DNA of 14,966 nucleotides from positions 1 to 14,966 of the forward strand of contig CAZDVQ010000085.1 of NCBI GenBank assembly GCA_964508975.1, read 5' to 3'. Positions 6,464 to 13,176 of this stretch are shown here, one piece after another (positions within the stretch are counted from its first letter, which is position 1; each line of letters begins with the position of its first letter). Below the pieces are notes generated by a model. It was not told where the DNA came from. It was given only the letters and a program-made list of their open reading frames with translations, and did not search any database. Source of the stretch: CAZDVQ01 sp964508975 (GTDB lineage Bacteria; Bacteroidota; Bacteroidia; Chitinophagales; Saprospiraceae). A program made the position numbers and the translations under genes.

Positions 6464-6471
6464 TATATTTG
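6464..6471 (+). promoter_or_regulatory. -7 promoter box of marR
   Basis: TATATTTG matches TAnnTTTG and lies 20 bp before the marR ATG. It probably drives marR and pirin together. No properly spaced -33 TTG is seen, which could mean a weak or activated promoter. Confidence 0.5.
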
Positions 6472-6491
6472 TTGCGTATTTAACTATTGCT

Positions 6492-6926
6492 ATGGAAACA
6501 TTTGAATTTCAAACATCATTTGGTCGAATATTAGGTACTGCACACACTGCCATGTTCCGGCATTTGTCAAAGCTGATGAAAGACCACGCTTTACCGGTTA
6601 CCCCTGATCAATTCAGGGTTTTAACCTACCTCTGGCAACAAGACGGCTTGCAACAAAGTGAACTTGCGCATTGCACCAATCGGAACAGGGCCAACGTAAC
6701 CCGCATCATCGACATCCTCGAACGGGAAGGTGTAGTTGAACGCCGGGATGACCCCAACGACAGAAGGGTGTACCACATTTACTTGACGGATTTAGGCAAA
6801 CAACTCAAGGAAGCTACCGCTAAATGCGCTTACCAGTCGATTGAAGATGCCCTACAAGGCGTGAGCGATACCGAGCGGGCAATTACGCTTGCAGTGCTGA
6901 AAAAAATTATCACCAACGTAGGCTAG
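6492..6926 (+). CDS. MarR-family transcriptional regulator
   Basis: A 144-aa winged helix-turn-helix regulator of the MarR family, which bind DNA as dimers and usually repress the neighbouring genes until a small molecule or oxidant relieves them. The N-terminal helix (about 8-33) would form part of the dimer interface. The wHTH runs from about 36 to 100, with a recognition helix in the segment N-R-N-R-A-N-V-T-R-I-I-D. The wing carries the family signature D-P-N-D-R-R (87-92), followed by H-I-Y-L-T-D-L-G. There is one cysteine at 61 and another at 112; an oxidant-sensing role cannot be claimed from that. The stop is 24 bp before the pirin ATG with no terminator between, so the two genes are probably co-transcribed and pirin is the likely target. 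The ATG sits 20 bp after a -7 box. Confidence 0.93.
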   Translation: METFEFQTSFGRILGTAHTAMFRHLSKLMKDHALPVTPDQFRVLTYLWQQDGLQQSELAHCTNRNRANVTRIIDILEREGVVERRDDPNDRRVYHIYLTDLGKQLKEATAKCAYQSIEDALQGVSDTERAITLAVLKKIITNVG

Positions 6927-6950
6927 TATAAACTCTCAAAACCACCTGCC

Positions 6951-7868
6951 ATGCAAAGAAGAAACTTCATCCAAAAATCAATCATAACCTTTTTAGGCCT
7001 TTTGCTTTTCAGGGATGTAAAGGCAAGGCTAAACACAACACATACTAAAATGAACAAAACTGTAGTACGTAAAACCGACCTCAAATTTAAACAAGCCTTC
7101 CCTGGCCTCAAAGGCGTTGACATGATGGCCAGCAATTACCCCATCGAACCTTTCTTGGTATTTACCGAGTTCTTGATGGACAAACCTGTATTTGGTCCAC
7201 ACCCGCACGCTGGCATCTCTGTAATGACCTACATGTTACCTGATAGCGCCGGGGGCTTCATCAATAGAGATAGCCAAGGGGATTTCAGTTACATCGAACC
7301 CGGTGGTATGCATATCATGCAGGCCGGCAGCGGCATGCACCACGATGAATTCCCTAAAGTAAGCGGAGTTGAATGCCATGGCTTCCAAATTTGGATTAAC
7401 CACGCGGATAAAGACCGCTGGGTTGAACCAAAATCGATGCATGCTAGCGCACTAGAAGTACCCGAGGTGATTACAGATACATACAAAGTTAGGGTTGTTC
7501 ATGGGGCATTCTCAGGCGTTTCACCCGCCTACAAAATGGTAACGGATGTAACCCTGTTACATGTATTCTTACAAGCCAACCAAAGCATTATACTTGATGC
7601 AAAAGAAATGGCTTATGTTTATGGCCTAAACGGCTCAGGCGAGGCTACAGGAGGTAGTATCCAAGCTCAAACTTTGCTCAACTACTCTAGCGAAGGCAAT
7701 ACCGTTGAATTGAGCGCTGGAAGCAATGGCTTAGAATTTATGTTCGCATCAGGTACACCACACCGTGAACCTATCGTGTATGGTGGCCCCTTCGTAATGA
7801 CTACCAACGAGCAAATGGCAGAAGCTAAACGCCGGTACGCTAGCGGCGCCATGGGAAAACCTGATTAA
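6951..7868 (+). CDS. Pirin-family protein with Tat-like signal
   Basis: A 305-aa bicupin of the pirin family. Such proteins bind one metal (Fe or similar) in the N-terminal cupin; some cleave quercetin and others act as redox-dependent regulators. The metal site is visible: H-P-H at 84-86 and G-M-H-H-D-E at 128-133, giving His84, His86, His131 and Glu133. The C-terminal cupin ends with the family's R-E-P-I-V-Y-G-G-P-F-V-M and a final A-S-G-A-M-G. Unusually, the chain starts with M-Q-R-R-N-F-I-Q-K and a hydrophobic stretch up to F-R-D-V-K-A (about residue 25), a twin-arginine-like export signal. A second ATG at 7050 would give a normal cytosolic pirin without it. It follows marR by 24 bp. The real substrate is unknown. 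Confidence 0.92.
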   Translation: MQRRNFIQKSIITFLGLLLFRDVKARLNTTHTKMNKTVVRKTDLKFKQAFPGLKGVDMMASNYPIEPFLVFTEFLMDKPVFGPHPHAGISVMTYMLPDSAGGFINRDSQGDFSYIEPGGMHIMQAGSGMHHDEFPKVSGVECHGFQIWINHADKDRWVEPKSMHASALEVPEVITDTYKVRVVHGAFSGVSPAYKMVTDVTLLHVFLQANQSIILDAKEMAYVYGLNGSGEATGGSIQAQTLLNYSSEGNTVELSAGSNGLEFMFASGTPHREPIVYGGPFVMTTNEQMAEAKRRYASGAMGKPD

Positions 7869-7870
7869 GT

Positions 7871-7905
7871 ATTAGTTATTAATTGTTATTTATTAGATAT
7901 TTAAC
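7871..7905. repeat. Degenerate 7-bp tandem repeat (ATTANNT)
   Basis: The heptamers ATTAGTT, ATTAATT, GTTATTT, ATTAGAT and ATTTAAC stand in phase, beginning 2 bp after the pirin stop codon. The first 11 bases recur at 14591-14601. Confidence 0.5.
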
Positions 7906-7947
7906 TCATTTGCAACTTTCAACGGAGCGATAGCAAAAATTAATTTT

Positions 7948-7955
7948 TACTTTTG
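7948..7955 (+). promoter_or_regulatory. -7 promoter box before the heptamer tract
   Basis: TACTTTTG matches TAnnTTTG and ends 6 bp before the CTCACTC tract. Transcription would then start at the beginning of the tract and the repeat would form the leader of the methyltransferase mRNA. No -33 TTG at the right spacing is present. Confidence 0.45.
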
Positions 7956-7961
7956 AGCCCG

Positions 7962-8185
7962 CTCACTCCTCACTCCTCACTCCTCACTCCTCACTCCTCA
8001 CTCCTCACTCCTCACTNNNNNNNNNNNNNNNNNNNNNNNNNNNNNNNNNNNNNNNNNNNNNNNNNNNNNNNNNNNNNNNNNNNNNNNNNNNNNNNNNNNN
8101 NNNNNNNNNNNNNNNNCTCACTCCTCACTCCTCACTCCTCACTCCTCACTCCTCACTCCTCACTCCTCACTCCTCACTCCTCACT
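7962..8185. repeat. Heptamer tandem repeat (CTCACTC)n, interrupted by an assembly gap
   Basis: CTCACTC is repeated perfectly for 55 bp (7962-8016, 7.9 copies) before the gap and 69 bp (8117-8185, 9.9 copies) after it. The true copy number is unknown and at least 17. Three units make 21 nt, so all three forward frames are open through the tract and encode the same S-L-L-T-P-H-S heptapeptide. That explains an apparent N-terminal coding extension, which I do not consider real. Confidence 0.97.
8017..8116. other. Assembly gap of 100 N
   Basis: Exactly 100 N, a length commonly used for gaps of unknown size. It falls inside the heptamer repeat, which is the likely reason the assembly broke. Any reading frame drawn across it is arbitrary. 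Confidence 0.97.
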
Positions 8186-8189
8186 ATTT

Positions 8190-9536
8190 TTGCTTCCTTC
8201 CGACTTTACCCAGCGCATGCACGAACGCCTTGGTGCCGAATACCCAGCATTTGAGGCAGCTATCATGGCAGAGGTGCCAACTTCTATCCGACTGAACCCG
8301 GCTAAACCTGCCGCTGTTTTTGCGGATGCAAGCCCTATTGCCTGGTGCGCAAACGGTCGTTATTTAGCCGAAAGACCGAGTTTCACCCTCGACCCAGCCT
8401 TTCACGCAGGTGCGTATTACGTGCAGGAAGCCTCCTCCATGTTGCTACATTGGGTATTTGAACAAGTAGCCCCCAAGCAAGCCCTCAATATATTAGACTT
8501 ATGTGCAGCGCCTGGTGGAAAAACAACCTTGCTGGCCAGTTTAATGCCCGAGGGCTCGCTACTCGTGGCCAACGAGGTGGTGCCTAACCGCGTTAAAATC
8601 CTGAAAGAGAACATGCTGCGCTGGGGCCATAGCCACCAGATAATCGCTAACCACGACCCTGCGGATTTTGCCGCATTGGAAGGTTTTTTCGACATCATCC
8701 TCGTGGATGCCCCATGCTCGGGCGAGGGGATGTTCCGCAAAGATGATTTTGCCCTAAAACAGTGGAATGAAGCCTTGGTGACACAATGTGCCCTCCGCCA
8801 AAATGATATCTTGGATGCCACTATCCCCTTACTAAAACCCGGTGGCAAGCTCATTTACAGTACTTGTACTTTCAGCGCCGCAGAAGATATTGAAGTACTG
8901 GACAGGGCTCTACATCATTTTCCAGATTTAAAACCAATAGCCTTAAACCCAGATTCAAGTTGGGGTACTAGGCCATTTGGACATGGACATATCTGCTATC
9001 CGCACCTGGTTAAAGGCGAAGGTTTCTTTATTGCAGCTTTTGAAAACCATGCTTCGCGTGAAACCAATTTCAAACCCGCTCCGATCAAACTGCCCTTGCT
9101 CGACAAAAAACTATTGGGTATCTTTAACGATTGGATGGAGGAACCAGAAGCGTTCCAGTTTCACCAAAAACCTACTGGCGAGATTATCGCTATACCACTG
9201 GATATCCTTCCAGCCAGTGCCAGGATAGATCAAATGCTTAAGCGAAAATCGCTCGGTATAAGCATGGGCGAGCTCAAAGGTACGCAGCTTATCCCAAGCC
9301 ACGACTTGGCCATGGGCCACCTACTGCGCCAAGATATTCCAAGCGTGGCCTTGAGCAAGGATGAAGCACTGCAATACCTTAAAAGTGCCACAAGCATTCC
9401 CGCAGCCGCTCAAGATGCCAAAGGTTGGACCCTCATGCAATACGAAGGGTTAAACCTAGGCTGGGCCAAGTTCATGCCGGGCCGGATGAACAATTACTTG
9501 CCCAACGAGCTGCGCATCAGAATGGAAGTTCATTAG
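8190..9536 (+). CDS. RsmF-like rRNA (cytosine-5) methyltransferase, NOP2/Sun family
   Basis: A class I SAM-dependent m5C RNA methyltransferase, 448 aa if it starts at TTG 8190. That start gives M-L-P-S-D-F-T-Q-R-M, and an L-P-x-x-F beginning is usual for the family. The next in-frame ATG is at 8217 and would remove nine residues. The conserved parts are S-I-R-L-N-P (32-37), SAM loop D-L-C-A-A-P-G-G-K-T (103-112), motif IV D-A-P-C-S-G-E-G-M-F (173-182, Cys176) and motif VI S-T-C-T-F-S (224-229, Cys226, the expected nucleophile). A C-terminal region of about 150 residues, ending G-W-A-K-F-M-P-G-R-M-N-N-Y-L-P, matches the PUA-like tail of RsmF-type enzymes. The start codon lies 4 bp after the heptamer tract. 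The gene converges with the SanA-like gene, with 7 bp between the stops. Confidence 0.92.
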   Translation: MLPSDFTQRMHERLGAEYPAFEAAIMAEVPTSIRLNPAKPAAVFADASPIAWCANGRYLAERPSFTLDPAFHAGAYYVQEASSMLLHWVFEQVAPKQALNILDLCAAPGGKTTLLASLMPEGSLLVANEVVPNRVKILKENMLRWGHSHQIIANHDPADFAALEGFFDIILVDAPCSGEGMFRKDDFALKQWNEALVTQCALRQNDILDATIPLLKPGGKLIYSTCTFSAAEDIEVLDRALHHFPDLKPIALNPDSSWGTRPFGHGHICYPHLVKGEGFFIAAFENHASRETNFKPAPIKLPLLDKKLLGIFNDWMEEPEAFQFHQKPTGEIIAIPLDILPASARIDQMLKRKSLGISMGELKGTQLIPSHDLAMGHLLRQDIPSVALSKDEALQYLKSATSIPAAAQDAKGWTLMQYEGLNLGWAKFMPGRMNNYLPNELRIRMEVH

Positions 9537-9543
9537 AGTATGT

Positions 9544-10251
9544 TTAGATTTGTATAATCACCGCATCGCCGAGGAAACGGGGTTGGCGATTGAAGATATA
9601 CAGGTCGGTAACCGCTTTTACCCTAGCTAATATTTCGCGGATAGCCGTTTTTTTGGTGGCCGTATTGGGGTACTTGGCGTCGTAAGCCACGGCATCCATA
9701 CCGTAGTAGTTGGCGATAAACAAGGCTCTATGGTCGTGTATACCTTGCGAGATGATGGTCACCTCGTTTTGCAGAAATACTTTTTTGCAACGCACCACCG
9801 AGTCGAGGGTTTTACGGCCGCCAAAGTCCATGGTGATACAACTATCCGGAACGCCCAATTTCTTGAGGGCTTGTTTCATATCGCGGGGTTCGTTGTAATT
9901 CATGTTGCTATTATCGCCGCTTACGAGGATATGGCTAATTTTTTTCTTGTGGAATAAGGTCGACGCCGCGTTAACACGGTAGGTAAAAAACAAGTTATCC
10001 CACTTCCCGTTGATGGTTTTGCTGGTGCCTAGCACCAAGCCGACTTTGCGGTATGGTATCTCGTCAACGGTTTTGTAAACTTGTTCATCAGTAGAGGACA
10101 CAACCCAAGTATTGCAAAGTAGTACAAAAACTACAGATGCAAAACCAGCCAGAAAAGCAAACTTGGTCAAACCTTTGAACACGAAAAAGGATTTAGTCCA
10201 TTTAGAAATAAGTACTCCTAATAAACGGCTCTGCCACACAAATGGTTGCAT
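9544..10251 (-). CDS. SanA/YdcF-type (DUF218) envelope protein
   Basis: A 235-aa protein with one N-terminal membrane segment (about residues 32-50) and a DUF218 domain facing the periplasm. Motifs of the family are visible: V-G-L-V-L-G-T-S (about 70-77), I-L-V-S-G-D-N (about 108-114), N-E-P-R-D-M (about 120-125), D-F-G-G-R-K-T-L-D-S-V (about 142-152) and S-Q-G-I-H-D-H-R-A (168-176). SanA of Escherichia coli affects the envelope barrier to vancomycin at high temperature; its biochemical activity is not settled. The ATG at 10251 is preferred over a TTG two codons upstream. The gene follows the hydrolase gene by 37 bp on the same strand, so it is probably the last gene of that operon. Confidence 0.88.
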   Translation of the reverse strand: MQPFVWQSRLLGVLISKWTKSFFVFKGLTKFAFLAGFASVVFVLLCNTWVVSSTDEQVYKTVDEIPYRKVGLVLGTSKTINGKWDNLFFTYRVNAASTLFHKKKISHILVSGDNSNMNYNEPRDMKQALKKLGVPDSCITMDFGGRKTLDSVVRCKKVFLQNEVTIISQGIHDHRALFIANYYGMDAVAYDAKYPNTATKKTAIREILARVKAVTDLYIFNRQPRFLGDAVIIQI

Positions 10252-10257
10252 AGCCAA

Positions 10258-10299
10258 ATCTTACAACTCACATCTTACAGCTCACATCTTACAACTGTT
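10258..10299. repeat. 7/14-bp tandem repeat between hydrolase and SanA-like gene
   Basis: The heptamers ATCTTAC, AACTCAC, ATCTTAC, AGCTCAC, ATCTTAC and AACTGTT follow in phase, so the period is 14 bp made of two related 7-mers. The right end overlaps the last codons and the stop of the hydrolase gene (10289). The left end is 7 bp before the SanA-like start. Confidence 0.75.
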
Positions 10300-11107
10300 T
10301 ACCGAGCCAATTACTGGCATAACTTAGAACATCATCTTGCTCTGGCTCATTGTGGATTTCATGGAACAGGCCCGGCCAAAGTTTAAAGTTCACATTGCCT
10401 TTCGATTTTTGGGCAAAAGCCTCGGAACCCGCTGCTGAGGTAATTTTATCGTTAGAGCCGTGCATAATCAGTACAGGCATTTTGAAATTAACGGTTGAGT
10501 CTGCAAGGGTGTTCCCCCACTCTATCAAACCGATTCCAAGTTCAGCATTTACGACATCGTGTACCAGTGGATCGGCTACATAAGCATCGATAACCTTTTG
10601 GTCGTGCGAGAGTTGCTTGACGTCAAGTTGATTTTTCTGCGAGAAAGCTGGGTACAACTTGCGCATAAGTTTGCCCAAGGCCAAGATGAAGGCTGGTGGC
10701 TGAAAGGCCAATCGGATGGCAGGAGCCGTAGCAATAACGGCTTTCACCTCCGGCGAACGGCGTGCTGCCTCCGTTAAAACGATGAGCCCGCCCATGCTGT
10801 GCCCGTAAAGGCAAATCGCTTTGCCTGGGTATAAAGATTGCGTAAAGGCAATGAACTTATCAAGCAAATCGAGGATATCATCCATCTTGCGGACATGCCC
10901 AACTTTTCCCGTGGTTTTACCGTGGCCATACTGGTCGTATGCGATGAACGCATAGCCCAATTGATGAAAATGCGCCGCCACGTGTTCATACCTACCGATA
11001 TGCTCGCCAAGGCCGTGTACGAGCAATACAACTGCTTTAATATCTTGAGGGTCAGCCCATTGCTTATAATGTACCGTTTGACCTGTTGGAGCTGTAAATG
11101 TGTTCAT
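10289..11107 (-). CDS. Alpha/beta hydrolase, monoacylglycerol lipase-like
   Basis: A 272-aa alpha/beta hydrolase of the serine aminopeptidase S33/Hydrolase_4 type, the group that includes monoacylglycerol lipases and lysophospholipases. The oxyanion-hole motif is H-G-L-G-E-H (31-36). The nucleophile elbow is G-H-S-M-G-G with Ser104. The acid is Asp220 in H-G-S-N-D, and the base is His249 in G-L-F-H-E. The helical lid region between about 130 and 200 would decide the substrate. The triad is complete. There is no signal peptide, so it acts in the cytoplasm. The start is 9 bp after the stop of the OmpA-family gene, which points to co-transcription. A lipid monoester substrate is likely by family, but not shown. 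Confidence 0.92.
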   Translation of the reverse strand: MNTFTAPTGQTVHYKQWADPQDIKAVVLLVHGLGEHIGRYEHVAAHFHQLGYAFIAYDQYGHGKTTGKVGHVRKMDDILDLLDKFIAFTQSLYPGKAICLYGHSMGGLIVLTEAARRSPEVKAVIATAPAIRLAFQPPAFILALGKLMRKLYPAFSQKNQLDVKQLSHDQKVIDAYVADPLVHDVVNAELGIGLIEWGNTLADSTVNFKMPVLIMHGSNDKITSAAGSEAFAQKSKGNVNFKLWPGLFHEIHNEPEQDDVLSYASNWLGKQL

Positions 11108-11116
11108 TGGTGGTGT

Positions 11117-12859
11117 TTATTTAGCGGCAACCCGTTTCCCCGCTTTGAACTCAACGATAAAAGCGTTGGGGTAAACCTCGATGATAGAATTTTTCAAGAA
11201 CATTTCGGCGGACTTTAATCGCGGAAAGTTTCCACAAATATAGCTAAAACCTTGTTCCGATGGTAATTCGTACACGGTGTTGTATTGCTTGAAGATAATA
11301 TTCGCATCGTCGAGGCGATCGTTGCTTTGCATCAACTCGATGGCATAACCTTCAAAGTTAGCCGGTATGGGTATGGCCTTGCTGTACTGCAAGCCTGTAT
11401 TGGTTTTAGGCTTAGGTTCAACTAGAACTTCAACAATTGTAGACTGGCTTGGCTTAACTGGTGGTGGATTGATATACATGGTATCAACCGTTTTCACCGG
11501 AACCTGAACTACGTTGTTGGCTTTAACTTTTACGTTGGTCTTCGTTTCAGCTGTTGCAAGTGCTTCAATTTCGCGCTCGAGCATGATGCTACGCAGCGAC
11601 ATAGAATCCATAGCATTGGGTAAAATGTGTACCACGGCAAACTCTGTGCGGCGGTTTTCCTGGTGTTTTTCCTCGCTACAGTACACGCCATTTTTACAGT
11701 CGTTTACCAGCAAGCTCTCACCGTAGCCCACGGCTGCAATCCTAGCGGTATCCACGCCACGGCTCACGATGTATTCAACAGCGGCCTGGGCCCTGTTTTG
11801 AGAAAGGATTTGGTTGCTTTTATCATCACCACGCACATCGGTGTGCGAGCGGAGTTCAATCACGATTTGTGGGTTATCGCGCATGATATCAACCAGGTTG
11901 TCGAGAATTGGTTTGGCATCAGGCCTGATGTCGTACTTGGCAAGGTCGTAGTAAATGTTCTCTAGCTTGATGCCTTTGTTCAGCTCGATTTTTTTCAGGC
12001 CAATGTTGGCTACCAGCAAGCCCATAGTGTTGTTTCGGGTAAGGTTATCGACCACGCCAGGGCTAACGCTACCAATACCTTCAAAACAAAGGATACAACC
12101 GTTTACATTCACGTTGATTTTAATCCACTTGTTGTAATAGCCTGCCTTGCGGATAAGCATGACGTATTGGTTGCCTTGTTCGAGGCGCATTTTGAAAGTA
12201 TGCTCCGGATGGTTAATCAGCCTAAGTTCTTCCATTTTGGTGATGGTATTGAACACCTCGATGGTAGCGCCTTCAATGGCAAAAGAACCGCCACCGCTGA
12301 GGGTATCGTCGGGACTTGGGTTCACATCGGCCAGGGTGGCGTCGAAGATGTAGCCAGGCATGCGGTTGAGCGGGAACTTGAGGAAGACGGCGTTGCTATC
12401 AGGTGAAATGGCCTCAACGGTTTGTGTCTCCGAAACAAACCACTTGTAGGATGCCGTTATTTTATATGGAAAGCCGGGATTGATTTGACATTCGAAACCA
12501 CCTAGATAGTCGGTGTATATGGTATCACGCACAATGATGCCCGCCGAGTCGACAATTACGGCCGCACCTTCAAGAAATCCACTGTTATTGGCAGCATAGA
12601 CATATCCTTTTACTTGAATGGTTTCTTGGGCATTAAGCCTCAAACTTGTCAAAAACAAGCTTGCGACTATCACCGCGTAAAAAACGGGGCTAGCCGTGTG
12701 CCCGCGCCAGCGATGCGCAAGGGTGGCGTGCGACAGCGCGCCAGCCCGCAAGGGCCGACCGTAGGGAGCCCTGGAGCGTAGCGACCCGCGAAGCGGGAGG
12801 CGCCCAAATAAGGCTATCAAAAATAAAATAAATAGACTGAATAAGGTACCGCTCTGCAT
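11117..12859 (-). CDS. OmpA-family protein with SPOR-like tail; repeat inserted in signal region
   Basis: A 580-aa envelope protein that should tie the outer membrane or periplasm to peptidoglycan. The mature part begins after N-A-Q, near residue 79, with a carboxypeptidase-regulatory-like beta domain (about 82-150). A second beta region follows. The OmpA-like peptidoglycan-binding domain (about 299-412) has S-H-T-D-V-R-G-D at 338-345 and N-R-R-T-E-F at 402-407. A Pro/Lys-rich linker leads to a C-terminal SPOR-like domain (about 503-575). Oddly, residues 16-58 are encoded by a family A hairpin repeat (12690-12808). It splits the signal region into two hydrophobic parts, S-L-F-I-L-F-L-I-A-L-F and V-F-Y-A-V-I-V-A-S-L-F-L. 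The ATG at 12859 is chosen; the frame stays open to a TTG at 12928. A start downstream, inside the element, is also possible. Confidence 0.85.
   Translation of the reverse strand: MQSGTLFSLFILFLIALFGRLPLRGSLRSRAPYGRPLRAGALSHATLAHRWRGHTASPVFYAVIVASLFLTSLRLNAQETIQVKGYVYAANNSGFLEGAAVIVDSAGIIVRDTIYTDYLGGFECQINPGFPYKITASYKWFVSETQTVEAISPDSNAVFLKFPLNRMPGYIFDATLADVNPSPDDTLSGGGSFAIEGATIEVFNTITKMEELRLINHPEHTFKMRLEQGNQYVMLIRKAGYYNKWIKINVNVNGCILCFEGIGSVSPGVVDNLTRNNTMGLLVANIGLKKIELNKGIKLENIYYDLAKYDIRPDAKPILDNLVDIMRDNPQIVIELRSHTDVRGDDKSNQILSQNRAQAAVEYIVSRGVDTARIAAVGYGESLLVNDCKNGVYCSEEKHQENRRTEFAVVHILPNAMDSMSLRSIMLEREIEALATAETKTNVKVKANNVVQVPVKTVDTMYINPPPVKPSQSTIVEVLVEPKPKTNTGLQYSKAIPIPANFEGYAIELMQSNDRLDDANIIFKQYNTVYELPSEQGFSYICGNFPRLKSAEMFLKNSIIEVYPNAFIVEFKAGKRVAAK
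12690..12808 (+). repeat. Hairpin repeat, family A, copy 4, inside a coding region
   Basis: The plus strand shares AGGGCCGACCGTAGGGAGCCC and the ending GGCGCCCAAA with 6290-6396. Its hairpins are GCCC-GCAA-GGGC (12744-12755), a small GC-GTA-GC (12776-12782) and CCCGC-GAA-GCGGG (12785-12797). It lies on the antisense strand of the OmpA-family gene and adds about 40 codons without a stop. Confidence 0.75.
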
Positions 12860-12914
12860 GCTCTTGGGGATTTTTGGAGCGGTAAAAATAGCAAAATATG
12901 TGAAAATATTGCCC

Positions 12915-13064
12915 TTACCTGATAACAACGAGGATCATGAGCGTGCAAAAAGAGATAGCAGCTAGCCAAAATTTAGAATCTTTGTAGCAATCGTAGCCCT
13001 CTTGCATGACGAGGTCGCCGATGCTGATGAGGAACAATAACGATATGATTGCCAGGAACAACAT
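12915..13064 (-). CDS. Small two-helix membrane protein, 49 aa
   Basis: An ATG-to-TAA frame of 49 codons with no stop. The translation is two hydrophobic segments joined by a polar loop: residues 1-17 (M-L-F-L-A-I-I-S-L-L-F-L-I-S-I), a loop with D-L-V-M-Q-E-G-Y-D-C-Y-K-D-S-K, then F-W-L-A-A-I-S-F-C-T-L-M-I-L-V-V-I-R. That layout is typical of a small inner-membrane protein with both ends on the same side. It is on the same strand as the OmpA-family gene, with 55 bp from its stop to that start, and could head the operon. I recognise no family. The intergenic sequence on its other side leads to a divergent gene. Confidence 0.5.
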   Translation of the reverse strand: MLFLAIISLLFLISIGDLVMQEGYDCYKDSKFWLAAISFCTLMILVVIR

Positions 13065-13142
13065 GGTAAAATAATTAATTTGTTTGGGAATGGATTATGA
13101 AAAATGAGTATCCAACAACAATGCCAAACCACAGAAAATGCT

Positions 13143-13150
13143 TACTTTTG
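13143..13150 (+). promoter_or_regulatory. -7 promoter box of the 472-aa protein gene
   Basis: TACTTTTG matches TAnnTTTG and lies 26 bp before the ATG at 13177. No clear -33 partner is present. Confidence 0.5.
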
Positions 13151-13176
13151 TGCAAAATTTAGCCAAATAAACCAGC

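Noticed and set aside
7953..8189. An apparent N-terminal extension of the RsmF-like protein through the heptamer repeat.
   Set aside because: Its TTG start lies within the likely -7 promoter box, the repeat is open in every forward frame by construction, and the frame is joined across a 100-N gap of arbitrary length.
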